Positions 1-8,835 of a stretch of DNA of 64,000 nt are shown piece after piece. The notes beneath the pieces were generated by a model. The model was given only the letters and a program-made list of their open reading frames with translations, was not told where the DNA came from and did no database searches. The translations under genes were made by a program, and so were the position numbers. The DNA lies in NCBI GenBank assembly GCA_000466585.1, contig KE993464.1:1-64000 (forward strand). Reading direction: 5' to 3'. This DNA comes from Clostridiales bacterium oral taxon 876 str. F0540 (GTDB taxonomy: Bacteria > Bacillota > Clostridia > Clostridiales > Clostridiaceae). Numbering within the stretch: the stretch's first letter is position 1; each line of letters starts with the position of its first letter.

Positions 1-74
<74 letters not shown>

Positions 75-81
75 ATACATA

Positions 82-117
82 AACCCTTAGAAATTTAAAT
101 TTCTAAGGGTTTTTTTA
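82..117 (+). terminator. Rho-independent terminator of tRNA-Cys
   Basis: A near-perfect inverted repeat (ACCCTTAGAAATTT against AAATTTCTAAGGGT) is followed by a run of seven T. It lies eight bases after the tRNA 3' end. Confidence 0.92.
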
Positions 118-275
118 TATGTAAAAATAACTTTTAGAACTAATTGTATAAATTGTGATAACAGAAACATTAAATAATCTACTTGTGAAGTATTTTAAGC
201 TTAGACCAAAAGTTACATAAATATACATAACCTTCCACAGTATGATATAGTTTTTACTTGGAAGGAGGGGTTTAT

Positions 276-443
276 ATGACCAATATAGAAGAATTAGCTC
301 TCAAAATTGAAGAGCTAAGAAGTCTTATGCAAGAGCTCATGAAAGAAAAAGATAATCTAATTCATCCGGAAGTTATCACTGCAAGTCAAAATCTAGATGA
401 TCTGCTTAATGAGTACAATGAGCTGCTGGATAAGACAAAATAA
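276..443 (+). CDS. Spo0E-like sporulation regulatory protein
   Basis: A 55-residue protein of the Spo0E-like family, whose characterised Bacillus members dephosphorylate Spo0A~P and delay sporulation. It has the family layout: a short helical hairpin, with the SQxLD signature near residues 37-41 in the second helix (TASQNLDDLL). I chose ATG 276 because the GGAGGGG ribosome binding site at 263-270 sits six bases before it; the TTG at 258 lies upstream of that site and is not a sensible start. The gene is monocistronic and followed by a hairpin. The family assignment is firm. That it acts on Spo0A here is inference from the family. Confidence 0.85.
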   Translation: MTNIEELALKIEELRSLMQELMKEKDNLIHPEVITASQNLDDLLNEYNELLDKTK

Positions 444-457
444 GTCATATAAAAAAT

Positions 458-485
458 AATGGAGAGAACTTATCTCTCCATTTAG
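458..485 (+). terminator. Hairpin after the Spo0E-like gene
   Basis: Perfect arms AATGGAGAGA and TCTCTCCATT enclose a five-base loop. Only a short T run follows, so this may be a weak terminator or a 3' stabilising hairpin. The rest of the gap to 654 is AT-rich and I see no gene in it. Confidence 0.55.
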
Positions 486-654
486 AAATGGCTAACCCCG
501 TGTAAAATAACTTTTAGGAGGAATCTAGTTCCTAATATAGAATATTCTAATTAGAGGAGAAAGGTTACATTATTAATTAATACCTTATATTAAATAATAT
601 AATTAGCGGAGATATTATTTATGTAGTTATTAGCAATTATGTAAAGGAGACAGA

Positions 655-858
655 ATGTTTAAGATTAATAAACCAAAGTATAAAGGATATGCTTCAAGTA
701 AAAGTGAACTAGATAGTTTAATAGAAGAAGCTAAGAAAAAGTATCAAAAAATGTATCCTAATTCCGTAATAAATATTATTCTTGAACCTAATACAATAGA
801 TTTTGATGGAAGCATAAAAGAATTTGTTTATAGGGCGGAAATAACTCTTAATGAATAA
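655..858 (+). CDS. Small conserved-looking hypothetical protein (67 aa)
   Basis: I do not recognise this protein. It is short, charged and soluble, with no membrane segment or cysteine. It is predicted as a helix (about residues 15-35, rich in E and K) followed by beta-like segments (INIILEPNTIDF and FVYRAEITL). The start is supported by AAGGAG at 643-648, and a terminator follows directly at 871. The strong translation signals and the terminator argue that it is a real single-gene transcript. No function is proposed. Confidence 0.7.
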   Translation: MFKINKPKYKGYASSKSELDSLIEEAKKKYQKMYPNSVINIILEPNTIDFDGSIKEFVYRAEITLNE

Positions 859-870
859 GCGAACTGATAG

Positions 871-898
871 GGCACCGGTAGGAATATTGGTGCCTTTT
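871..898 (+). terminator. Rho-independent terminator
   Basis: GGCACCGGTA pairs with TATTGGTGCC (two G-T pairs) around a GGAA loop, followed by TTTTAT. It ends the 67-residue gene. The stretch 899-1103 is AT-rich and presumably holds the promoter of the next operon. Confidence 0.85.
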
Positions 899-1103
899 AT
901 AATGCTTAACTTATTTAAGGTATCAAGATATAAGATGATTATGCTATAATTTTATTGAAATCTAAAGTTTTTGTATTAATTTTAGAAAATATTATATAAA
1001 TTCCGCTATTTATAATAATATGATGGAATTATTGCATAAATTATATTAAAATAATCTTAGATTTCATATGAAAATGTAAATAGTGAAAGAGGGCTGAAAA
1101 TAT

Positions 1104-1808
1104 ATGAGCAGAGCAGGAGAAAAACTTAAAAATATAAGAGAACAATTGGGATTAAGTCAAAAACAACTTGCTAAAAAGCTAGGAGTTGCAGAGAGTTTTG
1201 TAAATGAAGTCGAGATGGGCAGAAAGATTTTAAATGAGAGTCTAATAAATAAGTTATCTAAGCTTGTTGGCAAGGATATAAATGATATAAGCATGTCTAT
1301 CGAAGAGGATGTATCTAATGAGAAAGTTGATGTTAAGCCTAGCATGGTAAAGGTAAACAAAACTAGTTCTTTAAAAGGGTCTAGCAAAGAACTTTCAGAA
1401 ATTAATGATGTATGGAGCGATGCTTTAAGTTCTGTACTGAAAACAGTACCAATATATAAGTATGACTTAAAGCAAACAGTAGGCTTAAAACAACTTCCGG
1501 TAGTATCTAATAAGGTAGAAGGATATGCTTTGGACAAGGTGTTATATCTGGAAATAGAAGAGGATGATATGATCGGGTTTAGAATAGCAAAGGGAGATAT
1601 TGCTTTTGCACATTTAACTCATGAAGCTCCTAATAATACTATTTGCCTTGTTGATTATAATTCAGAAAGATGTATAAGACAAATTAAAAAATTAGACAGC
1701 AATAAGGTTCTTCTTATAAGCAATAAAGGTTCAGTTAGAACAGAGACTGCTTATGCTAAGGATATAAATATAATTGCTATACTTGATAGAGTTGAAATAA
1801 AACTGTAG
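1104..1808 (+). CDS. XRE-family regulator with degenerate S24/LexA-like C-terminal domain
   Basis: A 234-residue DNA-binding protein. Residues about 5-62 form a Cro/CI-type helix-turn-helix (LKNIREQLGLSQKQLAKKLG). A polar linker covers about 63-130. Residues about 140-230 resemble the beta-rich S24 peptidase fold of LexA and CI repressors (MIGFRIAKGDIAFAH, then NTICLVDY). The usual catalytic Ser-Lys pair is not seen: the serine position before the conserved Met reads Asp, and the lysine region reads RCIRQIKKL. Self-cleavage is therefore unlikely, and the domain probably serves for dimerisation or ligand sensing. Only 14 bases separate it from the periplasmic-binding protein gene downstream, so it is probably the first gene of a three-gene operon and may control it. 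Confidence 0.8.
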   Translation: MSRAGEKLKNIREQLGLSQKQLAKKLGVAESFVNEVEMGRKILNESLINKLSKLVGKDINDISMSIEEDVSNEKVDVKPSMVKVNKTSSLKGSSKELSEINDVWSDALSSVLKTVPIYKYDLKQTVGLKQLPVVSNKVEGYALDKVLYLEIEEDDMIGFRIAKGDIAFAHLTHEAPNNTICLVDYNSERCIRQIKKLDSNKVLLISNKGSVRTETAYAKDINIIAILDRVEIKL

Positions 1809-1822
1809 CTTGAGGTATTTTT

Positions 1823-2935
1823 ATGAAAAAAACTTATACTATACTTCTTGCTGCACTAATACTTCTTAGCACTGCAATGTTTTATATCAACTTTAAGACA
1901 CCTATAAAAATTGCACTTATAGGAAATCTTGAAGAAGAGAAATATAACTTTTCTACAAGTTCAATTATTACAGCAAGAATTGCAGAAAAAGAAATAAATG
2001 AAAAGCAAGGTATTAAAGGCAGAAGTACGCAATTAATAATCAAAGATGATAACTTTAAAGATCCACAGGAAACTATAAAGTTTTTAAAGAAGAATAATAT
2101 TGAGGCCATAATATCGACTTCTAACAGTGAAGAGATTTTGAGATTAAAACCATATTTAGATGAAAATAAAATAGTTTGCTTCTCTGTAGGGGCTACTTCT
2201 TCAGAGCTTAGTGAAAAAGATGATTATATTTATAGCATGTTTCCAAATGATGAGAAAGAAGTTAAGACCCTTATAGATTATTTAAATAATAATAACTTAC
2301 CAAAGGATATTGTCATTATAAGTACTGAGACCAACAAAAACTACAAAGATTCTATAGGGAGAAGTATTAAAAAATTTGGAGGCAATGTAGCCTTTGAAGA
2401 GTCATGGACTAATGATCCTATTAAGTATATTCCAAATAATATAGAGGGGATGAAGGGCAAAACTATATTAATTTTATCTCCGGCAAGAGATACTGCTATA
2501 ATTCTTCAAAAACTTGATAATCATGGTCTTAATAATATATTTGGATTGTCCTGGAGTGGAGATGAAAATCTGATTTCTTACGGAGGAAAAACTGTTCAGA
2601 ATTTTAGGTTCATAAGTCCTGTGAATTTTGCTCAAAGTGAAGGGAAATATGCAGAACTTACAGATAAGTTAAAAGCCTACGGAAAAAGTAATGGTATGCT
2701 GCCGGCAGGGGTATACAAAGCTTGCTATATATTAAAGGAAGCATATACTAAAGAAAGAGACAAGCATATAACTTTAAAAGAGGCCATAGATAGAACTGAT
2801 AAATTTGATGTATTAGATTCTAACATAGTTTTTAGTAAATATGGCGATCACGGAGGTAACGAATATATATTTACAGTTAATAATGGCAAATTTACTAAGC
2901 TAGGAGGGACTGAAGGTGAAAGTTCAAAAAACTAG
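1823..2935 (+). CDS. Type-1 periplasmic-binding (LivJ-like) sensor protein
   Basis: A 370-residue extracytoplasmic protein of the branched-chain amino acid receptor type (periplasmic binding protein type 1). An N-terminal hydrophobic segment at residues 5-22 serves as signal or anchor; there is no lipobox cysteine. The fold is indicated by IKIALIGNLE at the start of lobe 1, an IIKDDNFKDPQETIKFLKK segment typical of LivJ, and YKACYILKEAY near the C terminus. There are no ABC permease or ATPase genes beside it. Instead, its 3' end overlaps by 20 bases the gene for a membrane HD-GYP phosphodiesterase. This suggests it delivers a ligand signal to that receptor rather than feeding a transporter. 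The ligand is unknown. Confidence 0.82.
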   Translation: MKKTYTILLAALILLSTAMFYINFKTPIKIALIGNLEEEKYNFSTSSIITARIAEKEINEKQGIKGRSTQLIIKDDNFKDPQETIKFLKKNNIEAIISTSNSEEILRLKPYLDENKIVCFSVGATSSELSEKDDYIYSMFPNDEKEVKTLIDYLNNNNLPKDIVIISTETNKNYKDSIGRSIKKFGGNVAFEESWTNDPIKYIPNNIEGMKGKTILILSPARDTAIILQKLDNHGLNNIFGLSWSGDENLISYGGKTVQNFRFISPVNFAQSEGKYAELTDKLKAYGKSNGMLPAGVYKACYILKEAYTKERDKHITLKEAIDRTDKFDVLDSNIVFSKYGDHGGNEYIFTVNNGKFTKLGGTEGESSKN

Positions 2936-4670
2936 AAGTGTTAAAGAAGCATCATTTTTTGGAATGCTTGGAGGAAGCTTAGTATTTGCTTTAATTAATT
3001 TTATGATATTTTTTGTCTTTGTACTAGGTTTAGGATATATGTTTATTAGTTCTCATGAAAATAATTTATCTGAAGTTCTAATTCATAATCTCAATGAAAA
3101 GCAAAATAGGATATTAAGTATCTCTAAAAACTTATCAGAATCTATGGCAAGTAATATAGCTGATCAGCAAAAAAAAATGCTTATTGAAAACTCTATGAAG
3201 AACAGTACAGATATTCAAGGTATATTTGTGCTAGATGATAAAGGTATAGTAAAAAATGCTTCTGATAATTACAATGATTTTTTAGGAATTGATTTTAGCG
3301 GCAAGGATTATTATAAACAAGTTATAAATGCCAATAATAAAAAAACAATAATATCAAGGTCTTATGTATCACAACAGGCGAAAAAGCTTACCTTAAATGC
3401 AGTAACTCCAGTAATGAAAGATAATAAACTAATTGGTATGATTGTAATGTTTATAAATCCAAATATAATCAAAAATAAAGATATAAGTGGAATGGAATAT
3501 TATCTTGTGGATAATAACGGTGATATTATATTTCAAAGCGATGAAGATAATGCTATGTCCAGGGAAGACAATATAAAAAACTCTACGATATTAGAAAAGG
3601 GTTTAAACAAGAACAATGCTATGATATATAAAGATAAGGTAAGCGGTAAGATAGTACTAGGTATTATTAGAGAAGAACCCATAACATCTATGTATATAGT
3701 TCTTGAACATCATATTCTAGGAGATAAAGTAGTATTAAGTTCATTGGTAGCAATGCTTGCAGTTGTTGTGTTATTTATTCTAATATTTGTACTGTTATTG
3801 TCTATTCAAGTATCAAATGTTGCGACAAATTATGTTGGAATGTTTAAAGATGAAGTAAAAAAAATTTCTCAAGGAAACTATGATGTAAAGTTATTTAATA
3901 AACATCCCCATGAAGAGATTAATGAAATTATTGATAGCTTTAATAATATGGCGCAAAAAGTAAGGCTGAGAGAAGAAGAATTGCAGACATATAATGAGGA
4001 ACTTATTGCAGCTAATGATGAAATAAAGACAATGATGGCCGCTCTTAGCAAAAACGAAAAAGACCGAAAGGAACAATATCTTCAGATTATCTGGACAATG
4101 GTAAATCTTCTTGAGATAAAAGATGAATATACTGCAGGACACTCAAAGTCTGTTACGTATTATACAGAGGAAATAGTTGAAAAATTAAATAGGGATTACG
4201 GATTTAAGCTTGATGCAGATAGAATACAAATAGCAGCCATATTACATGACATTGGCAAGATAGGCATACAAAGAGAAATCTTAAATAAGCCTTCGAGACT
4301 TACTCAAGAAGAATATGAGATTATAAAAACTCATCCTACTAAAGGTTATTATGCATTAAAGGATATAGAAACCTTAAAGAATGAGAGGGAGATAATTAAA
4401 TATCACCATGAAAGATATGATGGCAGGGGATACCCAGAAGGAATAAAGGGAGATGCTATACCACTTGGAGCGAGAATTATTTGCGTAGCAGACTCTTTTG
4501 ATGCTATGGTTTCCGATAGACCATATAGAAAAGGAATGCCAGTTGAAATGGCTATTGGAGAGCTTATTAGAAATAAGGGAACTCAATTTGATCCACTGAT
4601 TGTTGATGTTTTTGTAGCTATGTTAAGACAAGAGCAGGGAGAATTGTTTCTTCAGCAGAATGAGGCTTAA
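2916..4670 (+). CDS. Membrane HD-GYP c-di-GMP phosphodiesterase with Cache and HAMP domains
   Basis: A 584-residue signalling enzyme. Transmembrane helices at about 18-44 and 275-300 flank an extracellular Cache-type sensor (GIFVLDDKGIVKNAS, then SRSYVSQ). A HAMP linker lies at about 300-355, then a short coiled coil, then an HD-GYP domain at about 385-575. The metal-binding and signature motifs are intact: HDIGKIG at about 444-450 and HHERYDGRGYP at about 496-506. It should therefore hydrolyse c-di-GMP. The GTG start is preceded by AGGAGG at 2902-2907 inside the upstream gene, so translation is likely coupled to the binding protein. An HD-GYP enzyme coupled to a dedicated type-1 binding protein is an unusual pairing. 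Confidence 0.9.
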   Translation: MKVQKTRSVKEASFFGMLGGSLVFALINFMIFFVFVLGLGYMFISSHENNLSEVLIHNLNEKQNRILSISKNLSESMASNIADQQKKMLIENSMKNSTDIQGIFVLDDKGIVKNASDNYNDFLGIDFSGKDYYKQVINANNKKTIISRSYVSQQAKKLTLNAVTPVMKDNKLIGMIVMFINPNIIKNKDISGMEYYLVDNNGDIIFQSDEDNAMSREDNIKNSTILEKGLNKNNAMIYKDKVSGKIVLGIIREEPITSMYIVLEHHILGDKVVLSSLVAMLAVVVLFILIFVLLLSIQVSNVATNYVGMFKDEVKKISQGNYDVKLFNKHPHEEINEIIDSFNNMAQKVRLREEELQTYNEELIAANDEIKTMMAALSKNEKDRKEQYLQIIWTMVNLLEIKDEYTAGHSKSVTYYTEEIVEKLNRDYGFKLDADRIQIAAILHDIGKIGIQREILNKPSRLTQEEYEIIKTHPTKGYYALKDIETLKNEREIIKYHHERYDGRGYPEGIKGDAIPLGARIICVADSFDAMVSDRPYRKGMPVEMAIGELIRNKGTQFDPLIVDVFVAMLRQEQGELFLQQNEA

Positions 4671-4749
4671 TTCGAATAAAAATTAAAAATTGAAGGGTGC
4701 TTTGCGGTGAAAACTCTGATAGCTGAATAAGCAAAGTATCCATAAGATA

Positions 4750-4777
4750 AAAAATCCCCTTTTAGGGGATTTTTTAT
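4750..4777 (+). terminator. Bidirectional terminator between convergent genes
   Basis: AAAATCCCC and GGGGATTTTTT pair around TTTTA, with A and T runs on either side. It can end both the HD-GYP operon (plus) and the SpoIID-domain gene (minus). Confidence 0.88.
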
Positions 4778-4783
4778 TAAGTA

Positions 4784-6583
4784 TTAATCTTTTATTACCT
4801 TTTCAATTTTTACATCCTTATAAAAGAGGTTTAATATATCAGCATATTTTATGCCTTTTTTAGAAAGCTCTATTGCTCCATATTGACTCATGCCTGCTCC
4901 ATGACCAAAGCCACCCCCGTATAGAGTAAACTTGCCATCTTTCTTTTCGCAGGAGAAGAAAGATGAAGGCAGAGAACCTACATTTGTAAGGGGATCACCC
5001 TTAAACCTGGTAAGTTTGGTAGCTTCGTTAGTATATTCTTGACTACATTTTATAGAACTTCTTATATAGGAATCACCTTTTACATTAACTGTGGCATTTG
5101 AAAATATAAAAGATATTTCAATTGCTATGCCATTTTCTCCTCTTTTAACGACTTTAATATCTTGAAGTTCCTTAAGTTCGGGAAGGGTATTGGTTTGTTT
5201 TGAGTTTTGGTATATAGTTAGGTATTTTTTACTTGTTTCACCGGAGTATAAACTTTTTAAAGTTTTATTTAGTGCTGTAGTTAATCCTGCAGTTGAATAT
5301 TCTACCTTCCATCTAAAATAGGGATAGTCACTGTCAATAGCTTTGATGGATGTATTTTTATAAAAGTTTAACCAGCTTTCCTCATTTTTTGGAAGCTCTA
5401 TTTTTGGAATCAGATAATTATTGTTAGCAATATATGGCCTGTTGTCACTAGTGCCATCTGCATTAAACCATACATCACTGTAATTAACACCTGTACCTGC
5501 AGAGGTTGAATAATATTTAGCATCAATTGGTGTTCCTTCATAAGTCATTATGATGCCCTTAGTAGCATCAACAGCTTCTGTTGCAAGAGGCTGCATTGGA
5601 ATATTGTTATAAACCTGGCTTCTGGTACTGTCGTCCACATAAAAACCAAGGCTTGCGTATCTATTATTAATCATGTCAGATATAGCATAGGTTCTTGCAG
5701 CTACTGCCTGGCACTTTAGTGCTTCAACCCCACCGGATAATGGCATTTCAGAAGGAACTACTTTTTTAAGATAGTCTTCCAGATTAACATCATTTACAAC
5801 GTAGATTCCATTATCAAAAGTACTAAACTCTAAAACACCACTATAAGAAGGAGAGAAGGTGCTTGAACCGGAACCTCTCTTAATACTTTGAATATCAATG
5901 GAATTACCTTTTATATAAAGTCTGTTTTTATAAACAGTTGTTTTATTATTGACTGTTAGTTTTATATTTGAACCATCCTTTTCTAATAAAATGACACTGT
6001 CTTTTGGCAAATCTACATTTAAGCTTTCTCGCACACTGTAAAGCTTGGAGGGCTCTAAAGTTTTAATTTGTACCTTATTATGATAAACAGAGGAAAATCC
6101 GGTTGTTGATATTCCTACCCTCATATTTGAATAATCTATAGGATAAATAAAAAAGGTTTTAAGCTCTCCGTTTTTAGTTTTAAAAGACTTTAAATTATTC
6201 TTACCAATAATAAGGCTTTTGCTTTCGGAAGGTTTTATATTATTATCTTTGTCCACTATGTAATAATAGGTCTTACTTGATAAATTTGTTGTACCTAAGC
6301 TCTCTAAATCATAATTACCTGTATTTTTGACCATTACCCTATCAGTTATAGGAGTTATAACCTTAAAGTTAAAAGCCTTAAGCAGATTATATTTAAAATC
6401 AACCACAGTAAGCTTAGGAAAATTTTCTGAAGTCTTATAAACCTTAACTTTACCATTGACAAGCATAGTTATCGAATCACCATTATGGCTAGTAACAATA
6501 CCTTGCTCCACGCTTCTAGGAAAGAATAATATTCCCAGTATTATTATTAAAAATGTTATTAGTGCTACAACAATCTTTTTCAT
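4784..6583 (-). CDS. SpoIID/LytB-domain protein
   Basis: A 599-residue membrane-anchored protein. Residues 4-22 form an N-terminal transmembrane anchor. Residues about 25-240 are beta-rich and unassigned. The SpoIID/LytB domain runs from about 243 to 590. It holds the conserved EDYLKKVVPSEMP segment at about 269-281, LKCQAVAARTYA at about 289-300, and the C-terminal GGGFGHGAGMSQYGA. SpoIID is a lytic transglycosylase acting on peptidoglycan in engulfment; family members also act in vegetative cells. This protein is much longer than SpoIID (about 340 residues) and lies outside a spoIIIA or murA context, so it is a paralogue rather than spoIID itself. GGAGG stands eight bases before the ATG. 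Confidence 0.88.
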   Translation of the reverse strand: MKKIVVALITFLIIILGILFFPRSVEQGIVTSHNGDSITMLVNGKVKVYKTSENFPKLTVVDFKYNLLKAFNFKVITPITDRVMVKNTGNYDLESLGTTNLSSKTYYYIVDKDNNIKPSESKSLIIGKNNLKSFKTKNGELKTFFIYPIDYSNMRVGISTTGFSSVYHNKVQIKTLEPSKLYSVRESLNVDLPKDSVILLEKDGSNIKLTVNNKTTVYKNRLYIKGNSIDIQSIKRGSGSSTFSPSYSGVLEFSTFDNGIYVVNDVNLEDYLKKVVPSEMPLSGGVEALKCQAVAARTYAISDMINNRYASLGFYVDDSTRSQVYNNIPMQPLATEAVDATKGIIMTYEGTPIDAKYYSTSAGTGVNYSDVWFNADGTSDNRPYIANNNYLIPKIELPKNEESWLNFYKNTSIKAIDSDYPYFRWKVEYSTAGLTTALNKTLKSLYSGETSKKYLTIYQNSKQTNTLPELKELQDIKVVKRGENGIAIEISFIFSNATVNVKGDSYIRSSIKCSQEYTNEATKLTRFKGDPLTNVGSLPSSFFSCEKKDGKFTLYGGGFGHGAGMSQYGAIELSKKGIKYADILNLFYKDVKIEKVIKD

Positions 6584-6859
6584 CAGAAACCTCCAAATCT
6601 TGTTTAAAAAGAGATATACACTATATATTATATTATAAATTATAATATAAAATTATAGACCTGCCTAAAATAAATTTTTAGCTTTAATATTGAAACTAAA
6701 ATAAAAAATCTCTAAGTGCCCCCATTTTAAATCACAAGCACATGGTGTATAATTATATAGTTACTTCAATTTTACGACAATAATATATAACATTACCTAT
6801 TATATTCCATATTACAAGTGTTATAGGATTTATATAAACTAAAATGAGGAGGGATTATT

Positions 6860-8659
6860 ATGAAGGGTACAGTAGTTGCAACATGGATGAAAACCTGCAG
6901 AAAGCTGTATGGAGATTCTGTTGTAGACAGAGCTATGGAAGACAATGGCTGGACAAGCGATAAAATATTTACACCAGCAGAAAATGTAGATGATCAAAAA
7001 ATTATGTCTGTTATAGGCAGTATAGCTAAAAATCAAAATTTAGACGTGAAAAAACTGTGGAGAAGCATAGGAAGTTATAATATTAAATCTTTTGCTGAGG
7101 ATTTTCCTGCTTTCTTTGAGCATGAAAATGTATATTCCTTCTTAAAATCTATGTATGATGTACATGTGGTAATGGTTAAAAGACTGCCTGGTGCAACCCC
7201 GCCATTATTATCTATTGAACCTATATCAACTAGAGAAGCAGTGTTTTCCTATCATTCAAAAAGAGGAATGTTCGATTATTTCCTTGGAATGCTCGATGGA
7301 AGCTGTGAAAAATATAATGAGAAAGTTAAAATTGATGAATTAGAAAGGACAAGCGATTCCTTAAAATTAAAGTTGACCTTTGAGAAGGATATACTTTATA
7401 AAAAATCTTATTTATTTAATAAAGTATTATCTTTAGGTTTTATAAAAAACTTTGGAGCTAAGGTTGCATTATTTACTTTTTTAGCATCAGTTATTGCTTT
7501 TATTCCTCTTTTTGGATTAAGTAATATACCTAAAATATTAGCAGGAGCTGCAGTTAGCTCACTGGCAGCCTTTGTTGCGGGTTCAGCTTTAGTTAGACCA
7601 AGAAAACTTCTTGAGGAAAATCTAGTGAAGTTAAACACCAGTGATTTTGTTGAAGAAGTACAGGTTTCTACAGGAGACTTTTTTGAAGATTTATTTAAGC
7701 GTTTAGCTGATCATAAGAAGAATGTTAGAACCGATTTTGTAGGCTATAAAGGTATAACAGATGAAATGGGAACTTTTGCTGATAAAATTAATATTATAAC
7801 CGAATCTATGAATACCACATCTGTAGAAATAACTGATGTAGTAGAGCAGGTCGCAAATAGTTCGGTGGATCAAGCAAGCAACACTGAAAAAGCGGTTTCT
7901 ATTTTAAACGATAATATACAATCGTTAAGAGCTATAGTTGAAAATGAAAATATGAATAAAGAAGAATTAGAAAAAGCAATAGATAAAATTAATAACAGTT
8001 ACAAGAATGTAGATAATACAAGTAAAAATATATTAAGCAGCCTTGAGAAATTCCAGGAAGTTAAAGATAAGGGAATTAATCTTGAAACAAGGGCAAAGGA
8101 CATTACAAATATAGTGTCAATAGTCTCGGGAATATCTGAACAAACTAATTTGTTGGCTCTTAATGCTTCCATTGAAGCTGCAAGAGCTGGTGAAGCAGGA
8201 AGAGGATTTTCTGTTGTTGCAGAAGAGGTTAGAAAGCTTGCTGAGCAGTCTAAGGGTGCAGTAGAGGAAATCAACACAAATCTTGCACAGTTTGTGGAGG
8301 ATATAAAGGTTCTTGTGGATAAAATAGAGCTTCAATATGATGTTCTTCAGGCTGAAACAAGCAGCCTTGAAACAGTTAGAGATATAAGCTATGCGGCAAC
8401 AAATTCAGTGCAGACAGTTGCTGAATCCACTATAAAAACTATAAATGAGCTTAATAAGGAAACTGATTCTATAGCGAGCATTTATGAAACTATAGAGTCT
8501 CTTGCGGCAATTGCAGAAGAAAATTCAGCATCTTCAGAAGAAGTAAGTGCGAGCGTTGCAAATTATACTAATGAGATAAAGAAGCTTATAGATAATATTA
8601 AAGAATTTAAAAAAATAACTCAATCTTTTAAGTCTGATTTGAGTAAATATAAGATATAA
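6860..8659 (+). CDS. H-NOX heme-sensor methyl-accepting chemotaxis protein
   Basis: A 599-residue chemoreceptor. Residues 1-185 form a heme NO/oxygen-binding (H-NOX) domain. His102 is the proximal heme ligand, and the YxSxR heme-propionate motif is Tyr131, Ser133, Arg135. Residues Trp9, Asn74 and Tyr140, the distal hydrogen-bond network known from the Caldanaerobacter (Thermoanaerobacter) tengcongensis H-NOX, are present at identical numbers. This predicts stable O2 binding. Residues about 195-245 hold two transmembrane helices. The rest is a cytoplasmic MCP signalling domain with the conserved tip (EQTNLLALNASIEAARAG). It probably drives avoidance of oxygen or NO by an anaerobe. AGGAGGG precedes the ATG, the gene is single, and a terminator follows. 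Confidence 0.95.
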   Translation: MKGTVVATWMKTCRKLYGDSVVDRAMEDNGWTSDKIFTPAENVDDQKIMSVIGSIAKNQNLDVKKLWRSIGSYNIKSFAEDFPAFFEHENVYSFLKSMYDVHVVMVKRLPGATPPLLSIEPISTREAVFSYHSKRGMFDYFLGMLDGSCEKYNEKVKIDELERTSDSLKLKLTFEKDILYKKSYLFNKVLSLGFIKNFGAKVALFTFLASVIAFIPLFGLSNIPKILAGAAVSSLAAFVAGSALVRPRKLLEENLVKLNTSDFVEEVQVSTGDFFEDLFKRLADHKKNVRTDFVGYKGITDEMGTFADKINIITESMNTTSVEITDVVEQVANSSVDQASNTEKAVSILNDNIQSLRAIVENENMNKEELEKAIDKINNSYKNVDNTSKNILSSLEKFQEVKDKGINLETRAKDITNIVSIVSGISEQTNLLALNASIEAARAGEAGRGFSVVAEEVRKLAEQSKGAVEEINTNLAQFVEDIKVLVDKIELQYDVLQAETSSLETVRDISYAATNSVQTVAESTIKTINELNKETDSIASIYETIESLAAIAEENSASSEEVSASVANYTNEIKKLIDNIKEFKKITQSFKSDLSKYKI

Positions 8660-8664
8660 TATTG

Positions 8665-8699
8665 AGTCTGTTGATGAATTAAAATCAACAGACTTTTTT
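8665..8699 (+). terminator. Rho-independent terminator of the H-NOX chemoreceptor
   Basis: GTCTGTTGAT pairs with ATCAACAGAC, followed by TTTTTTA. Confidence 0.9.
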
Positions 8700-8782
8700 A
8701 CTACATAACATATTGAAATTGTTATTTAAAGTGATAAAATTAAGTAGTCAGTATTCGTATGAAACTGAACATTATTTTATCA

Positions 8783-8830
8783 AAGGGGGGATGCTCCGAG
8801 TTGTATCCATTATGGAACAGCAGCGGAGGA
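8783..8830 (+). promoter_or_regulatory. Possible RBS-sequestering hairpin in the ECF gene leader
   Basis: CTCCG at 8794-8798 can pair with CGGAG at 8824-8828, which is the core of the ribosome binding site used for ATG 8836. An inner TCCA/TGGA hairpin could stack between them. A second purine-rich site (AAAGGGGGG, 8782-8790) precedes a possible 16-codon TTG-started reading frame at 8801-8851 that overlaps the ECF start. I see no match to a riboswitch class I know; this is an inference from base pairing only. Confidence 0.35.
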
Positions 8831-8835
8831 AGACT

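Noticed and set aside
1157..1537. 126-codon reading frame on the minus strand inside the XRE regulator gene
   Set aside because: It lies entirely opposite a gene with clear domains and is an antisense shadow of its codon pattern; no ribosome binding site.
4784..6583. Assignment as spoIID itself
   Set aside because: The protein is almost twice the usual length and is not beside spoIIID, spoIIQ or murA, so a SpoIID-domain paralogue is more likely.
8700..8835. Folate (THF), preQ1 or other known riboswitch before the ECF component
   Set aside because: None of the conserved cores that I know could be found; only an unspecific hairpin over the ribosome binding site is visible.
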